The notes under the pieces: model-generated | The model's input: only the letters and a program-made list of their open reading frames with translations | The model's database searches: none | What the model was told of the DNA's origin: nothing | Made by a program: the position numbers and the translations under genes | Source of the DNA: a bacterium | GTDB taxonomy: Bacteria > Nitrospinota_A > UBA7883 > JACRGQ01 | Assembly (NCBI GenBank): GCA_021815535.1 | Contig: JAKAGL010000067.1 | Coordinates: 1 to 9,629 of the forward strand | Length of the DNA stretch: 9,629 nt | Direction: 5' to 3' | Shown here: one piece after another, positions 1 to 6,758 of the stretch | Layout of the letters: each line of letters opens with the position of its first letter | Numbering within the stretch: position 1 is the stretch's first letter

Positions 1-2
1 GC

Positions 3-272
3 GAAAACATGAACGAACAGTTGGGAAGGATCGAGGACGCCCTGCATAAATCGCTTGCGGCAGAAGAAGTGGAACGGAAAATAAACCACGCGGTGAAAGA
101 CGGGCGGATCGCCGCGCGCGGCGACGCCGAGCGGATCGAAGAGGCCTTAAAAGCCAACATAATCACCGCGGATGAAAAGGCCGCCATTGAGGATGCCAAC
201 AAAACGCGCCGCGACGTGATCATGGTGGATGATTTCCCGATGGATTATTGGAGCAAACGCGATGGGAAGTAG
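3..272 (+). CDS. fadE: FadE-type acyl-CoA dehydrogenase, C-terminal fragment (5' end outside window)
   Basis: The reading frame is open from the window edge and ends with TAG at 270-272, so only the last 89 residues are present. The fragment resembles the C-terminal DUF1974 region of FadE-family acyl-CoA dehydrogenases: a helical, charged segment (GRIEDALHKSL, then KINHAVKDGRI), a motif around LKANIITADEKAAI, and the near-terminal RRDVIMVDDFP, where the V-x-V-D-D-F element is typical of the family. FadE catalyses the first step of beta-oxidation, acyl-CoA to trans-2-enoyl-CoA with FAD. The catalytic domain lies upstream and cannot be checked here. The ATG at 9 is an internal Met, not a start, because the frame continues to the left edge. 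The stop overlaps the thiolase start by 11 bases, and the following genes are the remaining beta-oxidation steps. The family call rests on the tail plus context. Confidence 0.82.
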   Translation, partial: ENMNEQLGRIEDALHKSLAAEEVERKINHAVKDGRIAARGDAERIEEALKANIITADEKAAIEDANKTRRDVIMVDDFPMDYWSKRDGK

Positions 273-1581
273 TTTCGCCAACCTGCGCCCGGTATATGTG
301 GTGGACGGCCGCCGCACTCCGTTCCTGAAAGCGAAGGGGCCGCGCGGGGCGTTCTCCGCGTCTGACCTCGCGGTGGAAGCGGGGCGGCAGTTGCTGCTGG
401 CGATGCCCTTTTCGCCCGAAGCGCTGGATGAGGTGGTGTTCGGCTCCGTGTTTCCCGACGCCACCGAGGCGAATATCGCGCGGGTCATTTCGCTTCGCCT
501 GGGATGCGGGAAAAAAGTGCCCGCTTTCACCGTGGGCCGTAACTGCGCCTCCGGCATGCAAGCGCTCGATTCCGCGGCCAAGGATATCGCCATGGGGCGC
601 GCCGACCTGGTATTGGCGGGGGGAACCGAGGCGATGAGCCGCTACCCGCTTCTGTTCACGCCGGAAATGGTGGAATGGCTGGTGGCGTGGGGCAAGGCGC
701 GCAGCTTCGGCGCGCGCCTCGGCGTGTTGGCGAAAATGCGTCTTGCCTACCTCCGCCCGGTGTTGGGCGTGTTGCAGGGGCTGACCGACCATGTGGTCGG
801 TCTCAACATGGGGCAGACCGCCGAGATCCTCGCCCACCGGTTCGGCGTCAGCAGGGAAGAGATGGATGCCTTCTCGGTGGAGAGCCACCGGCGGCTTGCG
901 GCCGCCGCCGATGAGGGACGGTTTGCGGGCGAATTGTCGCCGCTGATCGACGCGAAAGGGAACATCTATGATTTCGACGACGGCGTGAGGCGCGACAGCG
1001 ATATGGAAAAACTGGCGAAACTTAAACCGGTATTCGATCCGAAGCTGGGGAAAGTGACCGCCGGGAACAGCGCGCAACTGACGGACGGCGCGGCGGCCCT
1101 GTTGTTGGCCAGCGGCGATGCGGTGAAGAAGCATGGCCTGCCGGTGCTGGGCAAGCTGCTTGATTTTGAGTGGGCGGGGGTTGACCCGGCCCAAATGGGG
1201 CTGGGGCCGGTACATGCCATGGCGGGCATTCTGGCGCGCAACAGCCTCACCACCGCCGATATCGGCAATATCGAGATCAACGAGGCATTTGCCACGCAGG
1301 TGCTTGCCTGCCTGCGTGCCTGGAACGACGGGAGCTACATGAAAAACGAGGTGGGGGATTTCGCCACGGGGTTCGGGCCGCTTGACATGAAGAATATCAA
1401 CGTCGATGGCGGCGGGGTCAGCATGGGCCACCCGGTTGGCGCCAGCGGCGCGCGGATCACGCTGCACGTTCTCAACACGCTGCGCCGCAATGGCGGGCGG
1501 AAAGGCATTGCCTCGCTTTGTATCGGCGGCGGCCAAGGGGGCGCGGTACTGGTGGAAAATGTGGAGCGGGCCGATGGATAA
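262..1581 (+). CDS. fadI: 3-ketoacyl-CoA thiolase (acetyl-CoA acyltransferase, FadI type)
   Basis: This enzyme cleaves 3-ketoacyl-CoA with free CoA to give acetyl-CoA and a shortened acyl-CoA, the last beta-oxidation step. The product is 439 residues, close to E. coli FadI (436). All thiolase landmarks are visible: acyl-accepting Cys95 in GRNCASGMQA, NEAFA at 340-344, the His390 block (GGGVSMGHPVGASGARI) and the second catalytic Cys420 in CIGGGQGGA. The start was placed at ATG 262 rather than the open in-frame ATG at 229. A GGAG at 250-253 sits 8 bases upstream of 262, and the protein then begins just before the conserved VYVVDGRRTPF segment. It overlaps the fadE stop by 11 bases and the next gene by 8 bases, which suggests translational coupling. 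A biosynthetic acetoacetyl-CoA thiolase is the alternative, but the length and the fadE/fadJ neighbours favour the degradative FadI type. Confidence 0.93.
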   Translation: MGSSFANLRPVYVVDGRRTPFLKAKGPRGAFSASDLAVEAGRQLLLAMPFSPEALDEVVFGSVFPDATEANIARVISLRLGCGKKVPAFTVGRNCASGMQALDSAAKDIAMGRADLVLAGGTEAMSRYPLLFTPEMVEWLVAWGKARSFGARLGVLAKMRLAYLRPVLGVLQGLTDHVVGLNMGQTAEILAHRFGVSREEMDAFSVESHRRLAAAADEGRFAGELSPLIDAKGNIYDFDDGVRRDSDMEKLAKLKPVFDPKLGKVTAGNSAQLTDGAAALLLASGDAVKKHGLPVLGKLLDFEWAGVDPAQMGLGPVHAMAGILARNSLTTADIGNIEINEAFATQVLACLRAWNDGSYMKNEVGDFATGFGPLDMKNINVDGGGVSMGHPVGASGARITLHVLNTLRRNGGRKGIASLCIGGGQGGAVLVENVERADG

Positions 1582-3598
1582 CACGTTCACGAATTTCAAG
1601 CTGGAACTCGACGCGCAAAACATCGCGTGGCTCGGCCTGGACAAGGCCGATGCCAGCGCCAACGTCCTCTCTTCCGCTCTGTTGGTGGAATTGGACGGGG
1701 CCTTGGCCCATATCGAGGCGCATGCGCCCGCCGCGCTTGTTATTTATTCCGCGAAAAAAAGCGGCTTCGTTGCCGGGGCCGATGTAAATGAATTCACCAA
1801 GGCCACCGATGAAGCTTCCGCGCTGGCGATCATCCGCCGGGGACAGGAAGTTTTCAACCGCATTGAAAAAATGCCGTTTCCCACGGTGGTACTTATTCAC
1901 GGCTTTTGCCTGGGCGGCGGCACGGAGATGGCGCTCGCATGCCGCTACCGTGTCGCTTCCACCGATGAAAAAACGCAGATCGGCCTGCCGGAGGTAAAAC
2001 TCGGTATCCATCCCGGTTTTGGCGGCACCGTGCGCTCGACGCGGATCATGGGGGGCATTGCCGGGCTTGAAATGATGCTCACGGGGCGCAACTTCAGCGC
2101 CAAGGCGGCGAAGAAGGCCGGGTTGGTCGATATGACCGTGCCTGAACGCCATCTGAGAACCGCCGCGCTTTCATTGATAAAGAAAAACGCCCCGCCGCAC
2201 AGGGCGGGTGGCATGCAGGCGATCGCCGGGTTGCCGGTACTGCGCGGGATCACCGCCGGGATGATGCGGAAGAAAACGGCGGAAAAAGCGAATCCCGATC
2301 ACTATCCGTCCCCCTTTGCCATGATCGATCTGTGGGAACGTTACGGCGGCAACGAGCGGCGGATGATGGAAGAAGAGGCCCGCTCGGTCGCGCGTCTTAT
2401 TGTCGGCGATACGGCCCAAAACCTTGTGCGGCTTTTCCAGTTACAGGAGCGCTTAAAGGGTTTTGCCAAGAAAAGCGGACAGCCGGTGAAGCGGCTCCAC
2501 GTTGTTGGCGCCGGTGCGATGGGAGGGGATATCGCCGCCTGGAGCGCATTGCGAGGCCTCACCGTCACGTTGCAGGACCGCGAAACAAAGTTTATCGCCC
2601 CCGCGATAAAGCGGGCGGCTGGCCTGTTCAAAAAAAAGCTCAAGGATCCGCGCCTGGCGCAACTGGCGCTTGACCGGTTGATTCCCGACCCCGCGGGCAA
2701 GGGGGCGGCCTCTGCCGATATTATTATCGAAGCGGTGTTTGAAGACCTGCAGGTGAAGCGCGACCTCTTCGCGCGGATTGAGCCGGTGATGAAACCCGGC
2801 GCGGTGCTCGCCACCAACACCTCCAGCATCCCGCTGGAGGAAATGGCCGCCACGCTGGCCCGTCCCGGCCAGTTGGTCGGTATCCACTTTTTCAACCCGG
2901 TGCCGCAGATGCCGCTGGTGGAAGTGGTGCAAGGGGCGGCCTCCAGCCCGGCGGCGCTGGATGCGGCGTTCGCCTATGTGGGGGCCATTGGTAAACTGCC
3001 GGTGCCGGTGAAAAGTTCTCCCGGTTTCCTCGTCAACCGCGTGTTGATGCCATACCTGATGGAAGCGATGGTGATGGAATCGGAAGGTATTCCAGCGGCG
3101 CTCATCGATGCGGCGGCGGTGCGGTTTGGCATGCCGATGGGGCCGTTGTTGCTGGGCGATACGGTGGGGCTGGATATCTGCTACCACGTGGGGCTGGTGT
3201 TCAAGGAAAAACTGGGGGCACAGGTTCCCCCGAAACTCGAGGCGATGGTGAAAGAGGGAAAGCTTGGCGTGAAGAGCGGCCAGGGGTATTACGATCACCG
3301 CGCCGGTAAAGTGCGCCCCGCAGCCGGACCGTCCACGCCCGAAATGAAGGAAATTACCGACCGGTTGATGCTCCGCTACGTCAACGAATGCGTCGCCTGC
3401 CTGCAAGAAGGCATCGTGGCCGACGCTGATCTGATCGATGCCGGGATGGTTTTTGGCAGCGGTTTCGCGCCGTTCCGCGGCGGCCCGTTGCGGTTTGCCC
3501 GTACGGCGGGGAAGGCGGCGCTGGTCGCCCGCCTTGAAGAGTTGCGTGTAAAATACGGCGCCCGTTTTGTGCCGAATCCCGGATGGAATGCCCTGTAA
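1574..3598 (+). CDS. fadJ: Bifunctional enoyl-CoA hydratase / 3-hydroxyacyl-CoA dehydrogenase (FadJ/FadB type)
   Basis: This 674-residue multifunctional alpha subunit hydrates trans-2-enoyl-CoA and oxidises the L-3-hydroxyacyl-CoA with NAD+. The N-terminal crotonase domain (about 1-190) has the oxyanion-hole stretch SGFVAGADVNEF and both catalytic glutamates: Glu118 in GGGTEMALAC and Glu140 in GLPEVKLGIHPGFGGT. A helical linker follows. The NAD-binding Rossmann domain begins at GAGAMGG (312-318), and the catalytic pair is His438 and Glu450 in HFFNPVPQMPLVE. The two C-terminal dehydrogenase domains carry SPGFLVNRVL and, near the end, FGSGFAPFRGGPLRFA. It is about 40 residues shorter than E. 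coli FadJ (714). ATG 1574 was chosen because GGAG at 1563-1566 lies 7 bases upstream; the frame is open further 5' inside fadI but without family similarity. FadI and FadJ homologues normally form a complex, which the overlapping gene order supports. FadB is the alternative name; a FadI-type partner favours FadJ. Confidence 0.94.
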   Translation: MDNTFTNFKLELDAQNIAWLGLDKADASANVLSSALLVELDGALAHIEAHAPAALVIYSAKKSGFVAGADVNEFTKATDEASALAIIRRGQEVFNRIEKMPFPTVVLIHGFCLGGGTEMALACRYRVASTDEKTQIGLPEVKLGIHPGFGGTVRSTRIMGGIAGLEMMLTGRNFSAKAAKKAGLVDMTVPERHLRTAALSLIKKNAPPHRAGGMQAIAGLPVLRGITAGMMRKKTAEKANPDHYPSPFAMIDLWERYGGNERRMMEEEARSVARLIVGDTAQNLVRLFQLQERLKGFAKKSGQPVKRLHVVGAGAMGGDIAAWSALRGLTVTLQDRETKFIAPAIKRAAGLFKKKLKDPRLAQLALDRLIPDPAGKGAASADIIIEAVFEDLQVKRDLFARIEPVMKPGAVLATNTSSIPLEEMAATLARPGQLVGIHFFNPVPQMPLVEVVQGAASSPAALDAAFAYVGAIGKLPVPVKSSPGFLVNRVLMPYLMEAMVMESEGIPAALIDAAAVRFGMPMGPLLLGDTVGLDICYHVGLVFKEKLGAQVPPKLEAMVKEGKLGVKSGQGYYDHRAGKVRPAAGPSTPEMKEITDRLMLRYVNECVACLQEGIVADADLIDAGMVFGSGFAPFRGGPLRFARTAGKAALVARLEELRVKYGARFVPNPGWNAL

Positions 3599-3607
3599 GG
3601 GGGAACG

Positions 3608-5407
3608 ATGGAACGGAAAACGGATTATATCGATTATAAGGAAGCGGGATCGCTCCCCGGCCTGTTCGAACTGCGCATAAAGAAAGATCCCGGCAAAATG
3701 GCCTATCGCCAGTTTGACGAACCGCGCGGGGTGTGGGTGGAAAAAACCTGGGGCGATATGGACCGCGATGCCAGTTGCTGGCAGGGGGCGCTGGAAAACG
3801 AAGGGTTGATGCCGGGCGACCGCATCGGGCTGATGGTGCGCAACTCGATCGAATGGGTGCTGTGCGATATGGCCGGCCTCGGCTCCGGCCTTGTGGTGGT
3901 TCCCATCTTCATCAAGGACTCGCACGATAACATTGTCCACATCATAAACGACTCCCGGCTGAAGTTGCTGGTGGTTGAGGATTCGGATACGTGGGAATCG
4001 CTGGCTCCCATCCACGGGCGGATGCCGACGGTGCAACGGGTGCTCATTATCCGCCGGTTCAGGGAGACGTCGGCAGACCCGCGGGTGAAGTATTACGAAG
4101 ACTGGCTCTGCACCGATGATTCCGGCATGTACGTCCACGATGTTGCGCTCGATTTCCCCGCTACCATCGTCTACACCTCCGGCACCACCGGGTTGCCGAA
4201 AGGGGTGGTTCTGACGCACCGCAACATCTTATGGAACGCACATGTCGGCCTTCGCGCCGTCACCGTCCTGCCGGACGACCTTTTCCTTTCATTTCTGCCG
4301 CTGACCCACATGTTCGAGCGGACGGTCGGTTATTACTTGCCGATCATGGCGGGTTCATCCGTGGTATATGCGCGCAACGTGCGCACCGTCGCCGAGGATA
4401 TGCTTACCCAGCATCCCACGGTGGTGGTTTCGGTGCCGCTGGTATTCCAGCGCATCTACGAGCGGGTGACGGAGGAAGTGGGGAAAGCTTCCCCGGTGAA
4501 AAAACTGATATTCAAAACCGCCGTTGATATCGGCTACGGCGCGTTTTTGCACCGGCAAGGGCGCGGCCCGTGGTCGCCGCTCCACCTCCTCAATCCGTTG
4601 CTGTATGCCATCGTCGGAAAAAAAATACTGGGCAAAATGGGCGGCCGGCTGAGGCTGGCGGTTGCCGGCGGCGCGGCGCTGCCTGAATACATCTGGCGGC
4701 TGTTCGTGGCGATCGGCCTGCCGGTGATACAGGGGTATGGCATGACCGAGACCAGCCCGGTGCTCAGTGTCAACCGCGAAGGGAACAACCGCGGGGATAC
4801 CGTCGGCCCGGCGGCGGATGACGTTGAGCTGCGGATCGCCGAAAACGGCGAGATCATCGCCAAAACCCCCGGCATGATGAAAGGGTACTGGAACAACGAA
4901 GAGGCCACGAGCAAGATCATCGACGCCGAGGGGTGGATTCACACCGGTGATATCGGCGAGATCGTTAACGGCCATCTGAAGATCACCGGCAGGCTCAAGC
5001 AGATCATCGTCATGTCCAACGGTGAAAAAGTGCCGCCCGACCGGGTGGAGGCGGAAATCAAGGCGATGGGCATTTTTGAGAATCTGATGGTGTACGGCGA
5101 GCAGCGGCCCTATTTGCTGCTGCTGGCCAAGCCCTTGCCGGACAAGCTGCGGCAATTCGCCGCCGAGAACGGCTTTCCTTACGAAGGCGAACAGCCGCCG
5201 CACGGCGGAACGTTCGAGGAGGCTTTGCTGGCGGCGGTCAACGCGCGTTTGGGCGCTTTTCCCGCCTATGTGCGCGTGAAACGGCTGTTGCTGGTGGATG
5301 AAAGCTGGCTGCCCGAAAACGGCCTGCTCACCACCTCGCTTAAACTGAAGCGGCATGTGATAGAAGAAAAATACCGCAAGGAAATGGAAGCGGCGTACGC
5401 GCGCTGA
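3608..5407 (+). CDS. fadD: Long-chain acyl-CoA synthetase (AMP-forming)
   Basis: This enzyme activates free fatty acids with ATP and CoA to acyl-CoA, through an acyl-adenylate, at the cytoplasmic membrane. The 599-residue protein carries the hallmark motifs of the AMP-binding superfamily in order: the phosphate-binding loop YTSGTTGLPKG (189-199), the adenylate motif GYGMTET (376-382, Glu381), HTGD (445-448) with the ribose-binding Asp448, the hinge GRLKQIIVMSNGEKVPP, and a C-terminal LTTSLKLKR whose Lys579 or Lys581 is the probable catalytic lysine. The length and the SNGEKVPP hinge resemble the roughly 600-residue bacterial/eukaryotic-type long-chain synthetases (FadD15-like) more than the roughly 560-residue E. 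coli FadD. ATG 3608 has a strong AGGGGG at 3598-3603, 4 bases away, and begins 9 bases after the fadJ stop. Chain-length preference is inferred from the operon, not seen. The fadD symbol is functional rather than strictly orthologous. Confidence 0.9.
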   Translation: MERKTDYIDYKEAGSLPGLFELRIKKDPGKMAYRQFDEPRGVWVEKTWGDMDRDASCWQGALENEGLMPGDRIGLMVRNSIEWVLCDMAGLGSGLVVVPIFIKDSHDNIVHIINDSRLKLLVVEDSDTWESLAPIHGRMPTVQRVLIIRRFRETSADPRVKYYEDWLCTDDSGMYVHDVALDFPATIVYTSGTTGLPKGVVLTHRNILWNAHVGLRAVTVLPDDLFLSFLPLTHMFERTVGYYLPIMAGSSVVYARNVRTVAEDMLTQHPTVVVSVPLVFQRIYERVTEEVGKASPVKKLIFKTAVDIGYGAFLHRQGRGPWSPLHLLNPLLYAIVGKKILGKMGGRLRLAVAGGAALPEYIWRLFVAIGLPVIQGYGMTETSPVLSVNREGNNRGDTVGPAADDVELRIAENGEIIAKTPGMMKGYWNNEEATSKIIDAEGWIHTGDIGEIVNGHLKITGRLKQIIVMSNGEKVPPDRVEAEIKAMGIFENLMVYGEQRPYLLLLAKPLPDKLRQFAAENGFPYEGEQPPHGGTFEEALLAAVNARLGAFPAYVRVKRLLLVDESWLPENGLLTTSLKLKRHVIEEKYRKEMEAAYAR

Positions 5408-5420
5408 AAGCACAACCGGT

Positions 5421-6338
5421 ATGATGCCTGACAATTCCTTTAAATTGGGGCTTTGCCTGAGCGGCGGGGCCGCGCGCGGCATGACGCATCTGGGGGTGCT
5501 TCGCGAGCTGGAAGAGGCTGGCCTGCGGCCGGGCATGATCGCGGGGACCAGCGTGGGCGCACTCATCGGGGCGCTGTTCGCCTATACCCTGGATATAGGC
5601 GCGGTGGAACGTATCGTGCTCGCGTTTTTGAAAGGGGAGGATTTCTCCGACCTGCGGGGGGACATTCTGATCCGGGCGCGCGAAGGGGAAGAACGGCGCG
5701 GCATTTTCCGCAGCATGCTCAGGACGTTCCGCAAATCGCTTTTCTACAGCGTTTCCATGACGAAGCTGTCATATCTTCCGGAGAACCGCCTGGAATCGCT
5801 GGTGGCGAAGATGGTGCCGGATATTAATGTTGAGGACACCAAAATTCCCTTCGCCTGCGTGGCGACCGATATCGTGAACAACCGCCCCTATTTTATTAAA
5901 GAGGGGCCGTTGCGCCGGGCCATCGCCGCCACAAGCGCCATTCCCGGTTTTTTTCCGCCGGTGGCGTGGGATGGCGTGCGGCTGGTGGACGGGAGCTGGA
6001 GCATGCAAAATCCGGTGCGCCTGTTGCGCGAAATGGGGGCCGATTTCATCATCGCCGTGGATATTTCCCAGGACATGCTGGATGCCCCGGCGCCTGATAA
6101 CGGCTTGGAGGTTGTGCTCCGTTCGAACATGGCGACCCGCATCACGCTCTCGGAAATGGAGTTGCAGGAGGCCGATTATGTGATTCGCCCCGATATTTGC
6201 GAAATGAATTGGTGGGATTTCAAAAAATCGGATATCTGCATGCTCAAGGGACGGCAAAGCGCCGCCGCCAGCGCCGCGGACATCAAAGAAAAAATAGAAC
6301 GCGCCCGCCAGAAAAAGGTTTCCACCATCAAGATCTGA
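5421..6338 (+). CDS. Patatin-like phospholipase / lipid acyl hydrolase (RssA-like family)
   Basis: The 305-residue protein has the Ser-Asp dyad architecture of bacterial patatin-like hydrolases. The oxyanion-hole loop is SGGAARG (14-20), the nucleophile is Ser44 in GTSVG (42-46), and the Asp is probably Asp190 in VDGSW, where most family members have DGG or DGA. Further family blocks are FACVATDI, AIAATSAIPGFFPPV and LLREMGADFIIAVDIS. No signal peptide or membrane segment is evident, so a cytoplasmic or membrane-peripheral enzyme is likely. It probably hydrolyses ester-linked acyl chains from phospholipids, neutral lipids or acyl-CoA; the substrate is not deducible. It starts 13 bases after the synthetase gene with no good Shine-Dalgarno (only GAAAG at 5406-5410), and ATG 5424 is an equally possible start, so coupled translation seems likely. 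As last gene of the fatty-acid operon it plausibly supplies the free fatty acids that the synthetase activates. Confidence 0.88.
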   Translation: MMPDNSFKLGLCLSGGAARGMTHLGVLRELEEAGLRPGMIAGTSVGALIGALFAYTLDIGAVERIVLAFLKGEDFSDLRGDILIRAREGEERRGIFRSMLRTFRKSLFYSVSMTKLSYLPENRLESLVAKMVPDINVEDTKIPFACVATDIVNNRPYFIKEGPLRRAIAATSAIPGFFPPVAWDGVRLVDGSWSMQNPVRLLREMGADFIIAVDISQDMLDAPAPDNGLEVVLRSNMATRITLSEMELQEADYVIRPDICEMNWWDFKKSDICMLKGRQSAAASAADIKEKIERARQKKVSTIKI

Positions 6339-6340
6339 TC

Positions 6341-6402
6341 ATGCTTGGCAGGTAAAGGAAATGCCATTGGCATTTACCAAATGCTGGAGTGCCTGCCTGC
6401 AT
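6341..6402 (+). repeat. Nested inverted repeats of unknown function
   Basis: Immediately 3' of the patatin-like gene, an outer stem pairs ATGC-TT-GGCAGG (6341-6352) with CCTGCC-T-GCAT (6392-6402). Inside it lies a perfect 17-base palindrome, AAATGCCATTGGCATTT (6359-6375), with a single central T. A third copy of the arm, AAATGC (6379-6384), can alternatively pair with GCATTT (6370-6375), and GGTAAA (6351-6356) can pair with TTTACC (6373-6378). The inner pairings are therefore mutually exclusive. There is no open frame of note. It could be the 3' processing or stability structure of the fatty-acid transcript, a REP-like element, or a palindromic operator about 105 bases upstream of the predicted cob transcription start. 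Nothing in the sequence decides between these. Confidence 0.6.
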
Positions 6403-6436
6403 CGCTTCCCGGCAGGGGGGCTGATGCCGGAAAGCG
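6403..6436 (+). terminator. Candidate terminator hairpin of the fatty-acid operon
   Basis: CGCTTCCCGGCA (6403-6414) pairs with TGCCGGAAAGCG (6425-6436), giving a 12-position GC-rich stem with a single C-A mismatch and a 10-base loop (six G then CTGA). It sits between the last fatty-acid gene and the promoter of the next operon, where a terminator is expected. The downstream tract is only CTTTACACG, so the U-run is poor. Rho assistance, or a role as an RNA-stabilising 3' end, is as likely as classical intrinsic termination. Confidence 0.5.
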
Positions 6437-6437
6437 C

Positions 6438-6466
6438 TTTACACGAGTAGGCCTGTATGCTATCTA
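6438..6466 (+). promoter_or_regulatory. Candidate sigma-70 promoter for the cob operon
   Basis: A -35 box TTTACA (6438-6443, one mismatch to TTGACA) and a weak -10 box TATCTA (6461-6466) are separated by exactly 17 bases. The -10 is preceded by TGC at 6458-6460, an extended -10 TGn element that could compensate for the poor hexamer. The predicted transcript would start near 6473, just at the 5' edge of the riboswitch, which is independent positional support. The -35 box begins two bases after the upstream hairpin. The prediction is by eye. Confidence 0.5.
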
Positions 6467-6474
6467 TTTAAGCA

Positions 6475-6629
6475 CTGGGTAACCGATTGTCGGTTTGAAT
6501 AGGGAAACCGGTAAAAGCCGGTACGGCCCCCGCCACTGTATGCGGTGCAGGATCAAGCGAATAGCCACTGTCCGGTAAAAGGGCGGGAAGGCGCTGAAGA
6601 TTATGCCGCGAGTCAGGAGACCTGCCCAG
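6475..6629 (+). ncRNA. Cobalamin (adenosylcobalamin-type) riboswitch
   Basis: The aptamer's conserved blocks appear in the right order and spacing. A short hairpin AACCGA/TCGGTT (6481-6486/6490-6495) is followed by GAATAGGGAAACCGGT, then GGCCCCCGCCACTGTA (6525-6540), GCCACTG (6564-6570), GGGAAGGCG (6585-6593), and the B12 box AGTCAGGAGACCTGCC (6611-6626). GGT at 6478-6480 can pair with ACC at 6620-6622, and CTGGG/CCCAG close the outer stem, so the boundaries are approximate. It is a cis-regulatory RNA that lowers expression when cobalamin is bound. It lies on the plus strand directly upstream of cbiA, cbiC, cbiX and cbiM, exactly the genes such an element feeds back on. The downstream hairpin at 6737-6765 suggests control at translation initiation. 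Confidence 0.95.
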
Positions 6630-6656
6630 CCGGAACAATGCCACGGGGTGCAGGTG

Positions 6657-6758
6657 ATGAATTGCGTTTTTCATTTCGATTTCAAATGTGTGCACGGCAG
6701 TCCTGTGCGTTCGTCTATATACCGGTTTCTGAAAAAGGGCGGGGAGTGCCTTCGGTAA
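6657..6758 (+). other. Possible 33-codon leader ORF between riboswitch and cbiA
   Basis: An ATG at 6657 opens a 33-codon frame ending with TAA at 6756-6758. GGGGTG at 6645-6650 lies 6 bases upstream and could serve as a ribosome-binding site. The peptide (starting MNCVFHFDF, ending GGECLR) has no recognisable domain. It overlaps the proposed cbiA GTG start by 13 bases, and its last codons pass through the 6737-6765 hairpin, so translation of it would open the hairpin. It may equally be chance; no second line of evidence exists here. Confidence 0.2.

Noticed and set aside
1406..1573. Longer fadJ reading frame starting at ATG 1406 within the thiolase gene
   Set aside because: The extra 56 residues overlap coding sequence for the thiolase active-site region and resemble no crotonase N-terminus. 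ATG 1574 has a proper ribosome-binding site.
220..1662. Long minus-strand open frame (about 480 codons) opposite the thiolase
   Set aside because: It mirrors the codon structure of fadI, a common effect in GC-rich genes. Its His/Arg/Pro-rich translation has no domain, and the plus-strand gene is unambiguous.
2453..4219. Minus-strand open frame of about 588 codons spanning fadJ and the synthetase
   Set aside because: It crosses the junction of two well-supported plus-strand genes and has a low-complexity His/Arg-rich translation. It is an antisense shadow.
4355..5566. Minus-strand open frame of about 403 codons opposite the synthetase and patatin genes
   Set aside because: Same antisense GC artefact, with no recognisable motif or ribosome-binding site.
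6528..6744. Seven-base complementarity between CCCCGCC in the aptamer core (6528-6534) and GGCGGGG near the cbiA start (6738-6744)
   Set aside because: The aptamer segment is part of the conserved core and GC-rich 7-mers match often by chance. The pairing would also occlude the start in the state expected to be ON, so it gives no coherent switch.
6545..6745. Upstream in-frame extension of cbiA from ATG 6545 (or ATG 6686)
   Set aside because: ATG 6545 lies inside the riboswitch aptamer, and the extra residues have no family similarity. ATG 6686 has no ribosome-binding site. GTG 6746 fits the family length.
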